From NCBI GenBank assembly GCA_043101615.1, contig JBICID010000117.1, positions 1 to 26,783 on the forward strand: DNA of 26,783 nucleotides, in the 5' to 3' direction. Both the position numbers and the translations under genes were made by a program. This document shows positions 14,598-21,591 of the stretch, one piece after another. The DNA is from JBLHKT01 sp043101615 (GTDB lineage: Bacteria > Planctomycetota > Phycisphaerae > Phycisphaerales > UBA1924). The notes beneath the pieces are model-generated. The model had not been told where the DNA came from. It saw only the letters and a program-made list of their open reading frames with translations, and did no database searches. Numbering within the stretch: the first letter of the stretch is position 1; the number at the start of each line of letters is the position of its first letter.

Positions 14598-15388
14598 GCG
14601 GTCGCCCGAACGCGTGGATGCCCGGGACGGCGATGGTGCTGTCGAGCGGGATCGTGGGGCTGGCGGTGTTCACCGGCGTGCTGCTGTACGGGCCGCAGCC
14701 GCCGGCACGCACGCGCGAGGCGGCGACCGGGGTGGCGGCGCGCGGGCACGTGCGCTCGGACGTGATCGACGACATCCGGCGGGGGAACGACGAGCGTGCG
14801 ATCGAACGGCTCGAGGCCCACCTGTCCGAGGACCCCGACTTCGGGTGGGGCTGGCGGGTGCTGCACCAGGTCGCCTCCCGGGACGAGCGTCACGGAGTGG
14901 AGCGGGATTACGCGAGGCAGCGTCTGCTCAGCCTGTCCCGTCGCGACTGGCGCGACGACGACTGGCGCTGGGACGGGCGGACCGAGGTGCTGATCGCGGT
15001 GCTGGCGGGGGTGCCCCGGCGGGCCTCGGACGCGGCCGACGAGATGATCGAGGGGCTGGCCGACCTGGACGGGTACATGAACGGGGCGACACGCTGGTAC
15101 CTCAGCGGGGCGGCGCTGTCGGTGGCGGGGCGCACCGAGGAGGCCATCGCGGCCCTGGAGCGCGCTGTCCAGGAGGGGTACGACGAGGGGCGCTGGCTGC
15201 GCCGCTCGCCCGACCTGGACCCCCTGCGGGGCGAGGCCCGGTTCGAGGAATTGGTCCAACGCGTGCGCGACGCGAACCGGCGGGCCCACGAAGAGCCCGG
15301 GCCGGATGCCGTCTCCGGGCGTGAGCCGGGCGAGACGCCGCAGGGCGGGGACGCGCCCGGCGGGCCCGCCGGGGCCGGCGACGGCTGA
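14594..15388 (+). CDS. Membrane-anchored TPR-like protein, second of a tandem pair
   Basis: The 264-residue paralogue of the preceding gene has the same plan: an N-terminal helix (GIVGLAVFTGVLLYGPQP against IVGLATFAGVLLYGPEP upstream), the motif GWGWR...LHQVASRDERH against GWGWM...LAQLAARDATH, and a closing segment YLSGAALSVAGRTEEAIAAL...LRRSPDLDPLRGEARFEELV. The C-terminal ~35 residues are Gly/Pro/Glu-rich. It starts at GTG 14594, overlapping the previous stop (GTGA), so it is translationally coupled. The similarity is clear by eye but moderate, implying an old duplication. Function unknown; a heteromer with its neighbour is plausible. Confidence 0.8.
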   Translation: MSGRPNAWMPGTAMVLSSGIVGLAVFTGVLLYGPQPPARTREAATGVAARGHVRSDVIDDIRRGNDERAIERLEAHLSEDPDFGWGWRVLHQVASRDERHGVERDYARQRLLSLSRRDWRDDDWRWDGRTEVLIAVLAGVPRRASDAADEMIEGLADLDGYMNGATRWYLSGAALSVAGRTEEAIAALERAVQEGYDEGRWLRRSPDLDPLRGEARFEELVQRVRDANRRAHEEPGPDAVSGREPGETPQGGDAPGGPAGAGDG

Positions 15389-15478
15389 GAGAGACCGGGG
15401 GCACGCCCACGCGGGTGGGATGGGGCGGGAGGAGGGCGCCTGTGGGGGCGTGGGGTTCGGTGCGGGCGTCGGTCCGCC

Positions 15479-15484
15479 TACAGT
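15479..15484 (+). promoter_or_regulatory. Possible -10 element for nuoG
   Basis: TACAGT, giving a leader of about 55 nt before ATG 15547. The predicted leader starts with a hairpin at about 15498-15515. Confidence 0.35.
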
Positions 15485-15497
15485 GGGGACTCAGGCG

Positions 15498-15515
15498 CGC
15501 GGGCGTGGGCCCGCG
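15498..15515 (+). other. Hairpin at the start of the predicted nuoG leader
   Basis: CGCGGGC (15498-15504) pairs with GCCCGCG (15509-15515) across GTGG, extendable by a G-T and a C-G pair. It would lie a few bases from the predicted transcript start. A role in stability or regulation is speculative. Confidence 0.35.
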
Positions 15516-15546
15516 TGTGTTGCTGGCTGTTTGCACCGGTGGGTCT

Positions 15547-17301
15547 ATGCCTTCGATCACCATCAACGGACGTGTCTGCGAGTTCGAGGCGGGGGAGAAG
15601 GTCATCGACGTCGCGGACCGGTGCGGGGTGGAGATCCCGAAGTACTGCTACCACCCTGGCCTGTCGATCCCGGCCCAGTGCCGCATCTGCCTGGCCGAGA
15701 TCTGGGCCCCCAACCCCCGCAACGACAACAAGCTGGAGCCGATGGCGGGGGGCAAGCTGCTGCCCACCTGCTCGACCGACGCCACCGACGGCATGGTCGT
15801 CCACGCCAACAGCCCCAAGGCCGTGGCGAACCAGAAGTCGGTGATGGAGTACCTGCTGATCAACCACCCGCTGGACTGCCCGGTGTGCGACCAGGCGGGC
15901 GAGTGCACCCTGCAGGACTTCAGCTACAAGTACGGGCGCGGCGTCAGCCGGTTTGAGGAGACCAAGCTCAAGCAGCCCAAGAAGGACCTGGGCCCCAACA
16001 CCTGGATCTACTCGGACCGCTGCATCATGTGCACCCGGTGCGTCCGCTTCGCGCGCGAGATCCCGGGCACCGGCGAGCTGATGATCGACGGGCGGGGCAA
16101 CCGCAGCGAGATCGACGTCTTCCCCGGCGTGCCCCTGGACAACGAGCTGAGCGCGAACGTGATCGACCTGTGCCCGGTGGGCGCCCTGCTCGACAAGGAC
16201 TTCCTGTTCGCCCAGCGCGTCTGGTTCCTGAAGCGCAACGCGACGATCGACGGCCTGACCAGCAGCGGCGACAACCTGTGGGCCGAGCACAACCAGGGCC
16301 GGATCTACCGCTTCAAGCCCCGCACCAACCTCGACCTGAACACGTGGTGGATCACCGACGAGGTGCGCTACTCGTGGAAGCACGTGCACTCCGACCGGCG
16401 CGTGGTCACGCCGCACCGGCGCCAGCACGGGGCGCAGCTCGAGACCGAGTGGACCAAGGCGTTGGACCTGACCCTCGACGCCCTGCGCCAGAGCGGCGCG
16501 TCGCTGGTGATGGTCAGCCCGATGCTGTCCAGCGAGGACGCGTACCTGCTCGCCACCGCGGCCCGGTCGATCGACGCCAAGGCCATCCTGGCGATGGGCC
16601 CGGTGCCGACACGGGGCGAGGACAAGGCCTTCGCCAACCCGCGCGCCGGCAGGCCCTTCGTCATGCGGGGCGAGAAGGCCCCCAACGCGCGCGGCGTGAA
16701 GCGCGTGCTGGAGGCGGTCGCCCCGGGCGACTGGCTCGATTACGACGCCGCGGTGAAGCGCCTGGGCAAGGACGGCTCGGACATCAACGCGGTGCTGCTC
16801 ACCGGCAACTACCCCAGCGAGTGGGCCACCGACGAGTTCAGGAGCACGCTGCGGGGCAAGGCCCTGATCGCGGCCGACCTGCTCCGCGGCGCCCTCACCG
16901 AGCTGGCCCAGGTCGTGCTGCCCACCGCCTCATGGCTGGAGCAGGACGGCAGCTTCGAGAACGCGGACGGCGTCATCCAGGCCTACACCCAGGCCATCCC
17001 CACCCAGCACGAGTCCAAGGGCGTCGGCCAGCTCGCCATCGACCTGCGGGCCCGCGCCGAGGGACGCTCCCTGAGCCTCCCCGGCGGCGGCTACGCCGAC
17101 TTCATCGTGGACGAGGGCCCGGGCCAGGTGCCCGCGGCCTCGCAGACGCTGGCCCTCCCGCGTGCCGAGAAGTTCGTCGCCGCGGAGGTCCGCAAGGCCA
17201 TGGCCGAGGCCCACGACGGCCTCCGGGCGCTGGTCGACGAGATCGTGCTCCCGCCCGTGGAGGGCAAGCGCGAGCCGGACGTCGAGCTGGTCGAGCTCTG
17301 A
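15547..17301 (+). CDS. nuoG: NADH-quinone oxidoreductase subunit G (NuoG-like)
   Basis: Fe-S subunit of complex I's peripheral arm, passing electrons from the NuoEF module towards quinone. Cluster ligands are visible in order: [2Fe-2S] C34, C45, C48, C75; the His-containing [4Fe-4S] site H107, C111, C114, C120 in NHPLDCPVCDQAGECTLQD; and a second [4Fe-4S] site C159, C162, C165, C209 in DRCIMCTRCVRFARE and DLCPVGALLDK. The remainder is a short molybdopterin-oxidoreductase-like domain (~240-540). At 584 residues it is shorter than many NuoG proteins. ATG 15547 was chosen because the 2Fe-2S ferredoxin domain begins there (MPSITINGR); the longer open frame upstream looks non-coding. No other nuo gene is in the window, so it is separated from the usual operon here. 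Confidence 0.92.
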   Translation: MPSITINGRVCEFEAGEKVIDVADRCGVEIPKYCYHPGLSIPAQCRICLAEIWAPNPRNDNKLEPMAGGKLLPTCSTDATDGMVVHANSPKAVANQKSVMEYLLINHPLDCPVCDQAGECTLQDFSYKYGRGVSRFEETKLKQPKKDLGPNTWIYSDRCIMCTRCVRFAREIPGTGELMIDGRGNRSEIDVFPGVPLDNELSANVIDLCPVGALLDKDFLFAQRVWFLKRNATIDGLTSSGDNLWAEHNQGRIYRFKPRTNLDLNTWWITDEVRYSWKHVHSDRRVVTPHRRQHGAQLETEWTKALDLTLDALRQSGASLVMVSPMLSSEDAYLLATAARSIDAKAILAMGPVPTRGEDKAFANPRAGRPFVMRGEKAPNARGVKRVLEAVAPGDWLDYDAAVKRLGKDGSDINAVLLTGNYPSEWATDEFRSTLRGKALIAADLLRGALTELAQVVLPTASWLEQDGSFENADGVIQAYTQAIPTQHESKGVGQLAIDLRARAEGRSLSLPGGGYADFIVDEGPGQVPAASQTLALPRAEKFVAAEVRKAMAEAHDGLRALVDEIVLPPVEGKREPDVELVEL

Positions 17302-17325
17302 CTCATTCCGATTCTCGCAGCGACA

Positions 17326-17355
17326 CCGCCCCGCGAGCGCTGGCTCTCGGGGCGG
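17326..17355. terminator. Strong GC hairpin after nuoG
   Basis: CCGCCCCGCGAG (17326-17337) pairs with CTCTCGGGGCGG (17344-17355), 12 pairs with one C/T mismatch and a six-base loop, between convergent nuoG and the minus-strand gene at 17426. No T-run follows on either strand. Confidence 0.5.
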
Positions 17356-17425
17356 GGATCGAACCGGTTCTCCCCTGGAGAAGACGGCTCGTGGATGGGT
17401 CTGTTGCAACGGGCGACCGGGGTGC

Positions 17426-17899
17426 TCAGTCGAGCGCACGCATCAACGCCGACCGGATCACGCGCGACGAACGCTGCGTGGAGTCCTCCAGCTGCTCGTC
17501 GGCCCGGGCCGCGCCGACACGCACGGCGTTGATCAGCGAGCGGTCCGCCCCCAGCTCGCGCAGGCGCCGCACGCACTCGCCGGCCAGCGTCTCGATCGCG
17601 CCGTCCGCGCGGACGCCGATGGCCCGCACCCGGTCGAGCCCGTGCTCGGCGATGGCGCGCAGGACGCGGTCGGGCGCCCCCTCCTCCACGCCGGCCCGGA
17701 TGGCCTCCACGGTGCGCCGCGTGACCTGGTGCTGACGGTCCGTCGCGTCCTCGACGGCCTCCTGGATCTGCATCACGCAGGCGCGTGCGATCCGCACGCC
17801 GTCCTGGGCGTTCGCGGGGGAGACGAGGCCCCCAAGCAGTGCGAGGGCGAGGGTTGCGAGCGCGGGAAGGGACAGGATTCGTGATCGGGCGGTGTGCAT
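17426..17899 (-). CDS. Small secreted helical protein of unknown function
   Basis: The 157-residue protein starts at the ATG at 17899, giving a clear signal peptide: basic start MHTARSR, hydrophobic core (ILSLPALATLALALLGGLV), then SPANAQDG with a likely cleavage after NAQ. The mature part (~125 residues) is all-helical and rich in Arg, Ala and Glu, with one Cys near the start (ARACVMQIQEAVEDATDR) and one at ECVRRLRE. No family is recognised. A longer upstream in-frame ATG exists but its extension looks non-coding; the start at 17899 also has AGGAG about eight bases upstream. It is convergent with nuoG and divergent from the small membrane gene at 18124. Confidence 0.7.
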   Translation of the reverse strand: MHTARSRILSLPALATLALALLGGLVSPANAQDGVRIARACVMQIQEAVEDATDRQHQVTRRTVEAIRAGVEEGAPDRVLRAIAEHGLDRVRAIGVRADGAIETLAGECVRRLRELGADRSLINAVRVGAARADEQLEDSTQRSSRVIRSALMRALD

Positions 17900-18035
17900 G
17901 GGTCTTGCTCCTGGTGCGGATGGAGGGACAGCCCGGGCGACACGCGTCGCCGGGGCGGGTGCCTGGTTGTGCCCATCCACGCGTTCCGGCGCGTCCCGGC
18001 GGGGCCGGGCGCCGTCGGTCGCCGATCCGGAGGGT

Positions 18036-18055
18036 GCAACGCCGGGGGGCGTTGC
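18036..18055. other. Perfect inverted repeat in the divergent gap
   Basis: GCAACGCC (18036-18043) and GGCGTTGC (18048-18055) with a GGGG loop lie in the 224-base gap between divergent genes at 17899 and 18124. It could be an operator or an RNA hairpin. The remaining gap shows no other clear element besides the -10 candidate at 18113. Confidence 0.4.
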
Positions 18056-18112
18056 GGATTGCCGCGTGCGCCGACGCAGCACCGGATTTCGTGATCCCAA
18101 GTGAGCGGGTGC

Positions 18113-18118
18113 TAGGCT
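18113..18118 (+). promoter_or_regulatory. Putative -10 element for the small membrane gene and truA (leaderless geometry)
   Basis: TAGGCT, five bases before ATG 18124 (gap TGGGC). No -35 consensus at normal spacing. Confidence 0.48.
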
Positions 18119-18123
18119 TGGGC

Positions 18124-18363
18124 ATGGGCATGCTCCTGGCACTCTCGGCCCTGCTGGCGGTCCTGCTCGGGATCGGGACGCTGGCGTGGTGGCGTGTGGG
18201 CGACACCTGGGCGGACAGCGAGCACAAGAAGTTCGGGCCCAGGGAGCGGACCGGGCCCGGGCCGCGCGTGATGAAGCCGATCGGCGAGGACGACAGCCCC
18301 GAGCCCGGACGGCACGACCCCTCCGTCGGCACGCCCTCCCCGCGCCACGAAAGCGAGGGGTGA
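18124..18363 (+). CDS. Small single-pass membrane protein upstream of truA
   Basis: The 79-residue protein has one N-terminal helix (MLLALSALLAVLLGIGTLAWW) and a hydrophilic tail with charged and Pro/Gly-rich segments (GPRERTGPGPRVMKPIGEDD). No family is recognised. ATG 18124 has TAGGCT five bases upstream; ATG 18130 is an alternative. The stop is immediately followed by the truA GTG, with a GAGGGG ribosome-binding run inside its last codons, so truA translation likely depends on it. Confidence 0.7.
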   Translation: MGMLLALSALLAVLLGIGTLAWWRVGDTWADSEHKKFGPRERTGPGPRVMKPIGEDDSPEPGRHDPSVGTPSPRHESEG

Positions 18364-19212
18364 GTGCCGCGGTACAGGCTCACCATCGCGTACGACGGGA
18401 CCGAGTTCGTCGGCTGGCAGAAGCAGGAGCCACCGGCGAGCGAGCACCCGGGGCTGCCTGTGCTCGACGAGCCGGGGCCGGACGGTCGCCCGCGCGTGGC
18501 GCTCAGGTCGGTGCAGCACGTGGTCGAGCAGGCGGTGCGGGAGACGGTGCGGGAGGAGATCGACCTGCTGGGCGCGAGCCGCACGGATTCGGGCGTGCAC
18601 GCGCTCGGACAGGTCGCGGCGTTCACCAGCGTGCCCGACGAGTCACGCGGCGTGGGCTGGCCCGAATCGCGCGGGTGCGACACGCTGGTACGGGCGCTCA
18701 ACGCCCGCCTGCCGCGTGACGTGCTGGTGCGCGACGCCGCGATCGTGCCCGACGACTTCAACCCGATCGGCGGGGCCATCGAGAAGGAGTACACCTACTC
18801 AATCGTGAGCGGCGAGACCCGCCCGATGTGGGACCGGGCGTACGTCTTCCACACGTGGCACACGCTGGAGGCCGAACCGATGCGCGCCGTCGCGTCGGCG
18901 CTCGTGGGCGAGCACGACTTCGAGGCCTTCGCCAGCGCCAACCACGGGCGGCAGTCCACCGTGCGGACCGTCTTCGCGTGCGGCGTCGAAGAGGACCGCA
19001 CCGACGACGGGCACCGGCTCGTGATCCGCATCCGAGGTAGCGGGTTCCTCTACAACATGGTGCGCATTGTCGCGGGGACACTGCTCGAAGCCGGGCGCGG
19101 CAAGATCGACGTGGAGCAGGCGAGGCGTGCGCTCGACACGGGCGACCGGACGCTGGCCGGGCCGACGCTTCCGCCGCAGGGCTTGCGGTTGGAGTGGGTG
19201 CGGTATGAGTAG
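18364..19212 (+). CDS. truA: tRNA pseudouridine(38-40) synthase
   Basis: Isomerises uridines 38-40 in the tRNA anticodon stem to pseudouridine. The 282-residue product has the N-terminal strand YRLTIAYDGTEFVGWQ, the catalytic Asp D75 in GASRTDSGVHALGQVAAF, the DFNPIGGAIEKEYTYSI segment, the DFEAFASANHG box, and the C-terminal GSGFLYNMVRIVAGTLLEAGRG with PPQGLRL. All family hallmarks are present. About 25 extra residues (~22-47, Pro/Gly-rich) are inserted between the first strand and the helix beginning SVQHVVEQA, where homologues usually go directly from WQ-x-Q to the TVQ helix. It starts at GTG 18364 directly after the preceding stop. Confidence 0.95.
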   Translation: MPRYRLTIAYDGTEFVGWQKQEPPASEHPGLPVLDEPGPDGRPRVALRSVQHVVEQAVRETVREEIDLLGASRTDSGVHALGQVAAFTSVPDESRGVGWPESRGCDTLVRALNARLPRDVLVRDAAIVPDDFNPIGGAIEKEYTYSIVSGETRPMWDRAYVFHTWHTLEAEPMRAVASALVGEHDFEAFASANHGRQSTVRTVFACGVEEDRTDDGHRLVIRIRGSGFLYNMVRIVAGTLLEAGRGKIDVEQARRALDTGDRTLAGPTLPPQGLRLEWVRYE

Positions 19213-19220
19213 GCATCCGG

Positions 19221-19247
19221 ATCCGAGCCGCGGGCGTGAGCACGCGG
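19221..19247 (+). repeat. REP element, left copy flanking the RAYT gene
   Basis: A 27-base element with a short head (ATCCGAG) and an imperfect hairpin in which CCGCG pairs with CGCGG around a GC/GC inner pair and loop GTGA. Its inverted copy lies at 19753-19779 with 25 of 27 bases identical; both differences fall in the hairpin loop. It begins eight bases after the truA stop. Confidence 0.75.
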
Positions 19248-19263
19248 TCCCCCGCCCTCCACA

Positions 19264-19269
19264 TACGAT
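19264..19269 (+). promoter_or_regulatory. Putative -10 element for the RAYT gene (leaderless geometry)
   Basis: TACGAT, six bases before ATG 19276 with only GCCCCC between. Located between the left REP and the start codon. Confidence 0.45.
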
Positions 19270-19275
19270 GCCCCC

Positions 19276-19797
19276 ATGCACCTCCCGGCCGCCTACTTCC
19301 TGACCTGGACCTGCTACGGCACCTGGCTCCACGGCAACCAGAGAGGCTCGGTGGACGACGACAACAACCGAGTGGGTCATGCCCCGATCGCACCCGACGC
19401 GTTCAGAGAGTCCGCCCGTTCCAACCAACTCAAGCACGAACCGGTCATACTCACATCCGAAGCACGCGGAGCTGTTGACGACGCCATCCGCAAGACGGCC
19501 TCACACCGGAAATGGACCGTCCACACCTTGAACGTCCGCTCCAATCACGTGCACGTCGTCATCACCACGCACGAGCCTCACCCTGAGCCGTGTATGCAGA
19601 CGCTCAAATCGTGGGCGACGCGGACGCTTCGGGCGCGGGGCCATGAGGGACCGGTCTGGACGCGTCACGGGAGCACGCGGTATTTGTGGAACGCTGATGA
19701 GGTTGCGCGGGCGGTGCGGTACGTTCGTGATGGGCAGGACGGAAAGGCAGGGCCGCGTGCATACGCCCGCGGCTCGGATAAGAAAGGCAGGCCATGA
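19276..19797 (+). CDS. REP-associated tyrosine transposase (RAYT, Y1_Tnp family)
   Basis: Single-copy relative of IS200/IS605 transposases, of the HUH/Y1 nuclease fold, thought to spread or maintain REP sequences. The 173-residue product has the opening strand FLTWTCYGTWLHG, the metal-binding HUH pair H91/H93 in NHVHVVI, the strand-helix WTRHGSTRYLWN (128-139), and a candidate catalytic Tyr Y149 in AVRYVRDGQ, matching the Y-x-x-x-x-Q pattern of IS200 enzymes. All catalytic parts seem intact. It lies between inverted REP copies; the right copy encodes residues 160-168, so the coding region ends within or just past the repeat. The stop overlaps the acetyltransferase ATG (ATGA). Codons are less GC-biased than the neighbours, in line with acquisition. 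Confidence 0.88.
   Translation: MHLPAAYFLTWTCYGTWLHGNQRGSVDDDNNRVGHAPIAPDAFRESARSNQLKHEPVILTSEARGAVDDAIRKTASHRKWTVHTLNVRSNHVHVVITTHEPHPEPCMQTLKSWATRTLRARGHEGPVWTRHGSTRYLWNADEVARAVRYVRDGQDGKAGPRAYARGSDKKGRP
19753..19779 (-). repeat. REP element, right copy (inverted), inside the RAYT 3' end
   Basis: Reverse complement of the left copy at 19221-19247 except for two loop bases (AT instead of GA). Read on the plus strand in the RAYT frame it encodes PRAYARGSD. Confidence 0.75.
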
Positions 19798-20339
19798 TCA
19801 CCACCCCCAGCCTCCACCTCCGCCCCCCCACGCTCGCCGATGCCGAGGCGCTCATGCCCGTGTTCGGCGACGTTCGCGCGATGCGGTTCATTGGAGACGG
19901 CTCCGCACGCACCCTCGAACAGGTCCGCGACAGCCTCACGAAGAAACTCGCCAGCCTCGATGCCCACGCCGTCACGCTCTGGACCGTTGAGCTGGCCGCC
20001 CCCATCGACGGCGTGGACCTCCCCGTCGGCACCGTCATTGGTGACTGCGGCGTCTTTCCGATCGCCTGGGCCGGGCCGGAGTTCGAGCTCGCCTACCGGT
20101 ACCGGCCCGAGGTCTGGGGCAAGGGCATCGCAGGGGAGGCAGCCACGTCCGCGATGGCCCACGCCTGGAAAGCCACCGACTTCAGCCGCATACTCGGACT
20201 CGCCTACGCGGACAACACCCCCAGCCGGCGCGTGCTCGAGCGGATCGGGATGACACACCAAGGCACAACCGATCGTTATTACGGCGTAGAACTGGAGTGG
20301 TACGCCGCGGACCGCCCGAGCCACGCCGAGAGCGCATAA
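19794..20339 (+). CDS. GNAT-family N-acetyltransferase (RimJ/RimL type)
   Basis: Acetyl-CoA-dependent N-acetyltransferase of the Acetyltransf_3 type. The 181 residues show LHLRPPTLADAEALMPVFGD at the N-terminus, the strand FELAYRYRPEVWGKGIAGEA with the acetyl-CoA loop (WGKGIAGEA, a variant of Q/R-x-x-G-x-G/A), and NTPSRRVLERIGM near the C-terminus, as in RimJ/RimL relatives. The substrate is unknown; it may be a ribosomal protein, an antibiotic or a small amine. ATG 19794 overlaps the RAYT stop (ATGA) and has an AAAGGCAGG ribosome-binding region lying partly next to the right REP. The gene may therefore have come under RAYT control, or its original promoter may have been displaced. Confidence 0.88.
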   Translation: MITTPSLHLRPPTLADAEALMPVFGDVRAMRFIGDGSARTLEQVRDSLTKKLASLDAHAVTLWTVELAAPIDGVDLPVGTVIGDCGVFPIAWAGPEFELAYRYRPEVWGKGIAGEAATSAMAHAWKATDFSRILGLAYADNTPSRRVLERIGMTHQGTTDRYYGVELEWYAADRPSHAESA

Positions 20340-20342
20340 TCT
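20337..20342 (+). promoter_or_regulatory. Putative -10 element for the glycosyltransferase gene
   Basis: TAATCT, overlapping the stop of the acetyltransferase, seven bases before the TTG at 20350. The overlapping CATAAT (20335-20340) is also close to consensus. Confidence 0.4.
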
Positions 20343-20349
20343 CTTCCCC

Positions 20350-21591
20350 TTGGGACTCCGCATCCTCCACATCTCGACGCGCCTCATCCTCGGTGGCTCG
20401 CAGGAGAACACCATCCTCTCGTGCGAGGGGCAGGCACGCCTCGGGCATCGCGTCCACCTGGCCTACGGCCCGATCTACGGGCCCGAGGGCTCGCTCATCG
20501 AACGCGTCCGCAAGTTCCAAGTCGACCCCAACCGGGGCACCGGGCTGGGCGGGGGCATCCGCACCCACGAGATCCCGGGGCTGGTGCGCGAGGTCAGCCC
20601 GGGCAAGGACAAGAAGGCACTCGAACTTCTTGAGAAACTAGTCCGCGACCTGCGGCCCGACGTGGTGCACACGCACTCGTCCAAGGCGGGCATCCTCGGG
20701 CGCATGGCCGCGTGGCGGGTGAAGACCGGCTCGATCGACCGCAAGCCCGCCGTGGTCCACACCATCCACGGCCCGCCCTTCATGCCCGAGACCGGCGGCA
20801 GGCTCGCGCGGGCCAAGACCCGGGCCCTGAACAAGGCGTACACCATCGCCGAGCAGCACGCCGCGAAACGCTGCGACCGCATCGTGGCCGTCGCCGACGC
20901 CATGACCGAGCAGTTCCTGCAGCGCGGCATCGGCGTGCCCGAGCAGTACGTCACCGTCCGCAGCGGCATGGAGACCGCCCCGTTTCTGGAACCGGAGCCC
21001 GGCCAGACACGGACCGACATCCGCCGCTCCGTGGGGCTGGGGGAGGACGACTTCGTCGTGGGCACCGTCGCCCGCCTGGCGGAGCACAAGGGGCACGACG
21101 ACGTGCTCGACGCCCTCGCCGACGACCTGGCGGCCAACCCCCACTGGAAGCTGCTGTGGGTCGGCGACGGCTGGTGGAAGGAACGCCTGATGAAACGCGT
21201 GCGGGAACACGGGCTGACGCGACAGGTGGTCTGCACCGGCCTGGTGGACCCCTCGCGCATCCCCGGGCTCGTCCGCTCGATGGACGTCCTCTGCCACCCC
21301 AGCCATCGCGAGGGGCTCCCACGCACCGTGCCGCAGGCGATGCTGTGCGCCGTGCCCGTCGTCGCGACCGACGCCGACGGCACGCGCGAGGCCTGCCTCG
21401 ACGGCGAGACCGGGAAGCTGGTCCCCGTCGGCGACGCGGACGCCATCCGCGACGCGGTACGCTGGATGGCGGACCACGAGGACGAGCGCCACGCGATGGG
21501 CGCCAGGGGACGCGAGCTGGCACGCGACGAGTTCAGCGCCGAGCGGATGGTCGAGCGATTGGAGGAGGTGTACCGCGATGCGCTGGGCTGA
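20350..21591 (+). CDS. Glycosyltransferase family 4 protein
   Basis: GT-B fold, retaining glycosyltransferase, probably cytosolic or membrane-peripheral and involved in surface polysaccharide or glycolipid assembly. The 413 residues open with LRILHISTRLILGGSQENT, the Gly-rich acceptor loop. They continue with a VVHTHSSKAGILGRMAA segment and a donor-binding half with VGTVARLAEHKGHDDVLDA, WVGDGWWKE and HREGLPRTVPQAML...VVATDADGTREACLDGETG. The EX7E motif reads E-GLPRTVP-Q: the second Glu is Gln, a variant found in some family members. The start is probably TTG 20350; no ATG or GTG sits near the true N-terminus. The last bases overlap the ATG of the exported protein at 21578. Donor and acceptor unknown. 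Confidence 0.92.
   Translation: MGLRILHISTRLILGGSQENTILSCEGQARLGHRVHLAYGPIYGPEGSLIERVRKFQVDPNRGTGLGGGIRTHEIPGLVREVSPGKDKKALELLEKLVRDLRPDVVHTHSSKAGILGRMAAWRVKTGSIDRKPAVVHTIHGPPFMPETGGRLARAKTRALNKAYTIAEQHAAKRCDRIVAVADAMTEQFLQRGIGVPEQYVTVRSGMETAPFLEPEPGQTRTDIRRSVGLGEDDFVVGTVARLAEHKGHDDVLDALADDLAANPHWKLLWVGDGWWKERLMKRVREHGLTRQVVCTGLVDPSRIPGLVRSMDVLCHPSHREGLPRTVPQAMLCAVPVVATDADGTREACLDGETGKLVPVGDADAIRDAVRWMADHEDERHAMGARGRELARDEFSAERMVERLEEVYRDALG

Noticed and set aside
17351..17375. tRNA-like T-arm sequence GGTTCGATCCCCGCC on the minus strand
   Set aside because: The five-base T stem does not pair correctly and no acceptor, D or anticodon arm could be built; it overlaps the post-nuoG hairpin.
17426..18142. 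Longer minus-strand start at 18142 giving a 238-residue protein
   Set aside because: The extension is Pro/Arg/Ala-rich without structure; the ATG at 17899 opens a clear signal peptide and has AGGAG upstream.
19221..19797. CRISPR or composite transposon interpretation of the inverted repeats around 19.2-19.8 kb
   Set aside because: Only two inverted copies with a hairpin and head, flanking a Y1 transposase; this fits REP/RAYT and there is no spacer array or second transposase.
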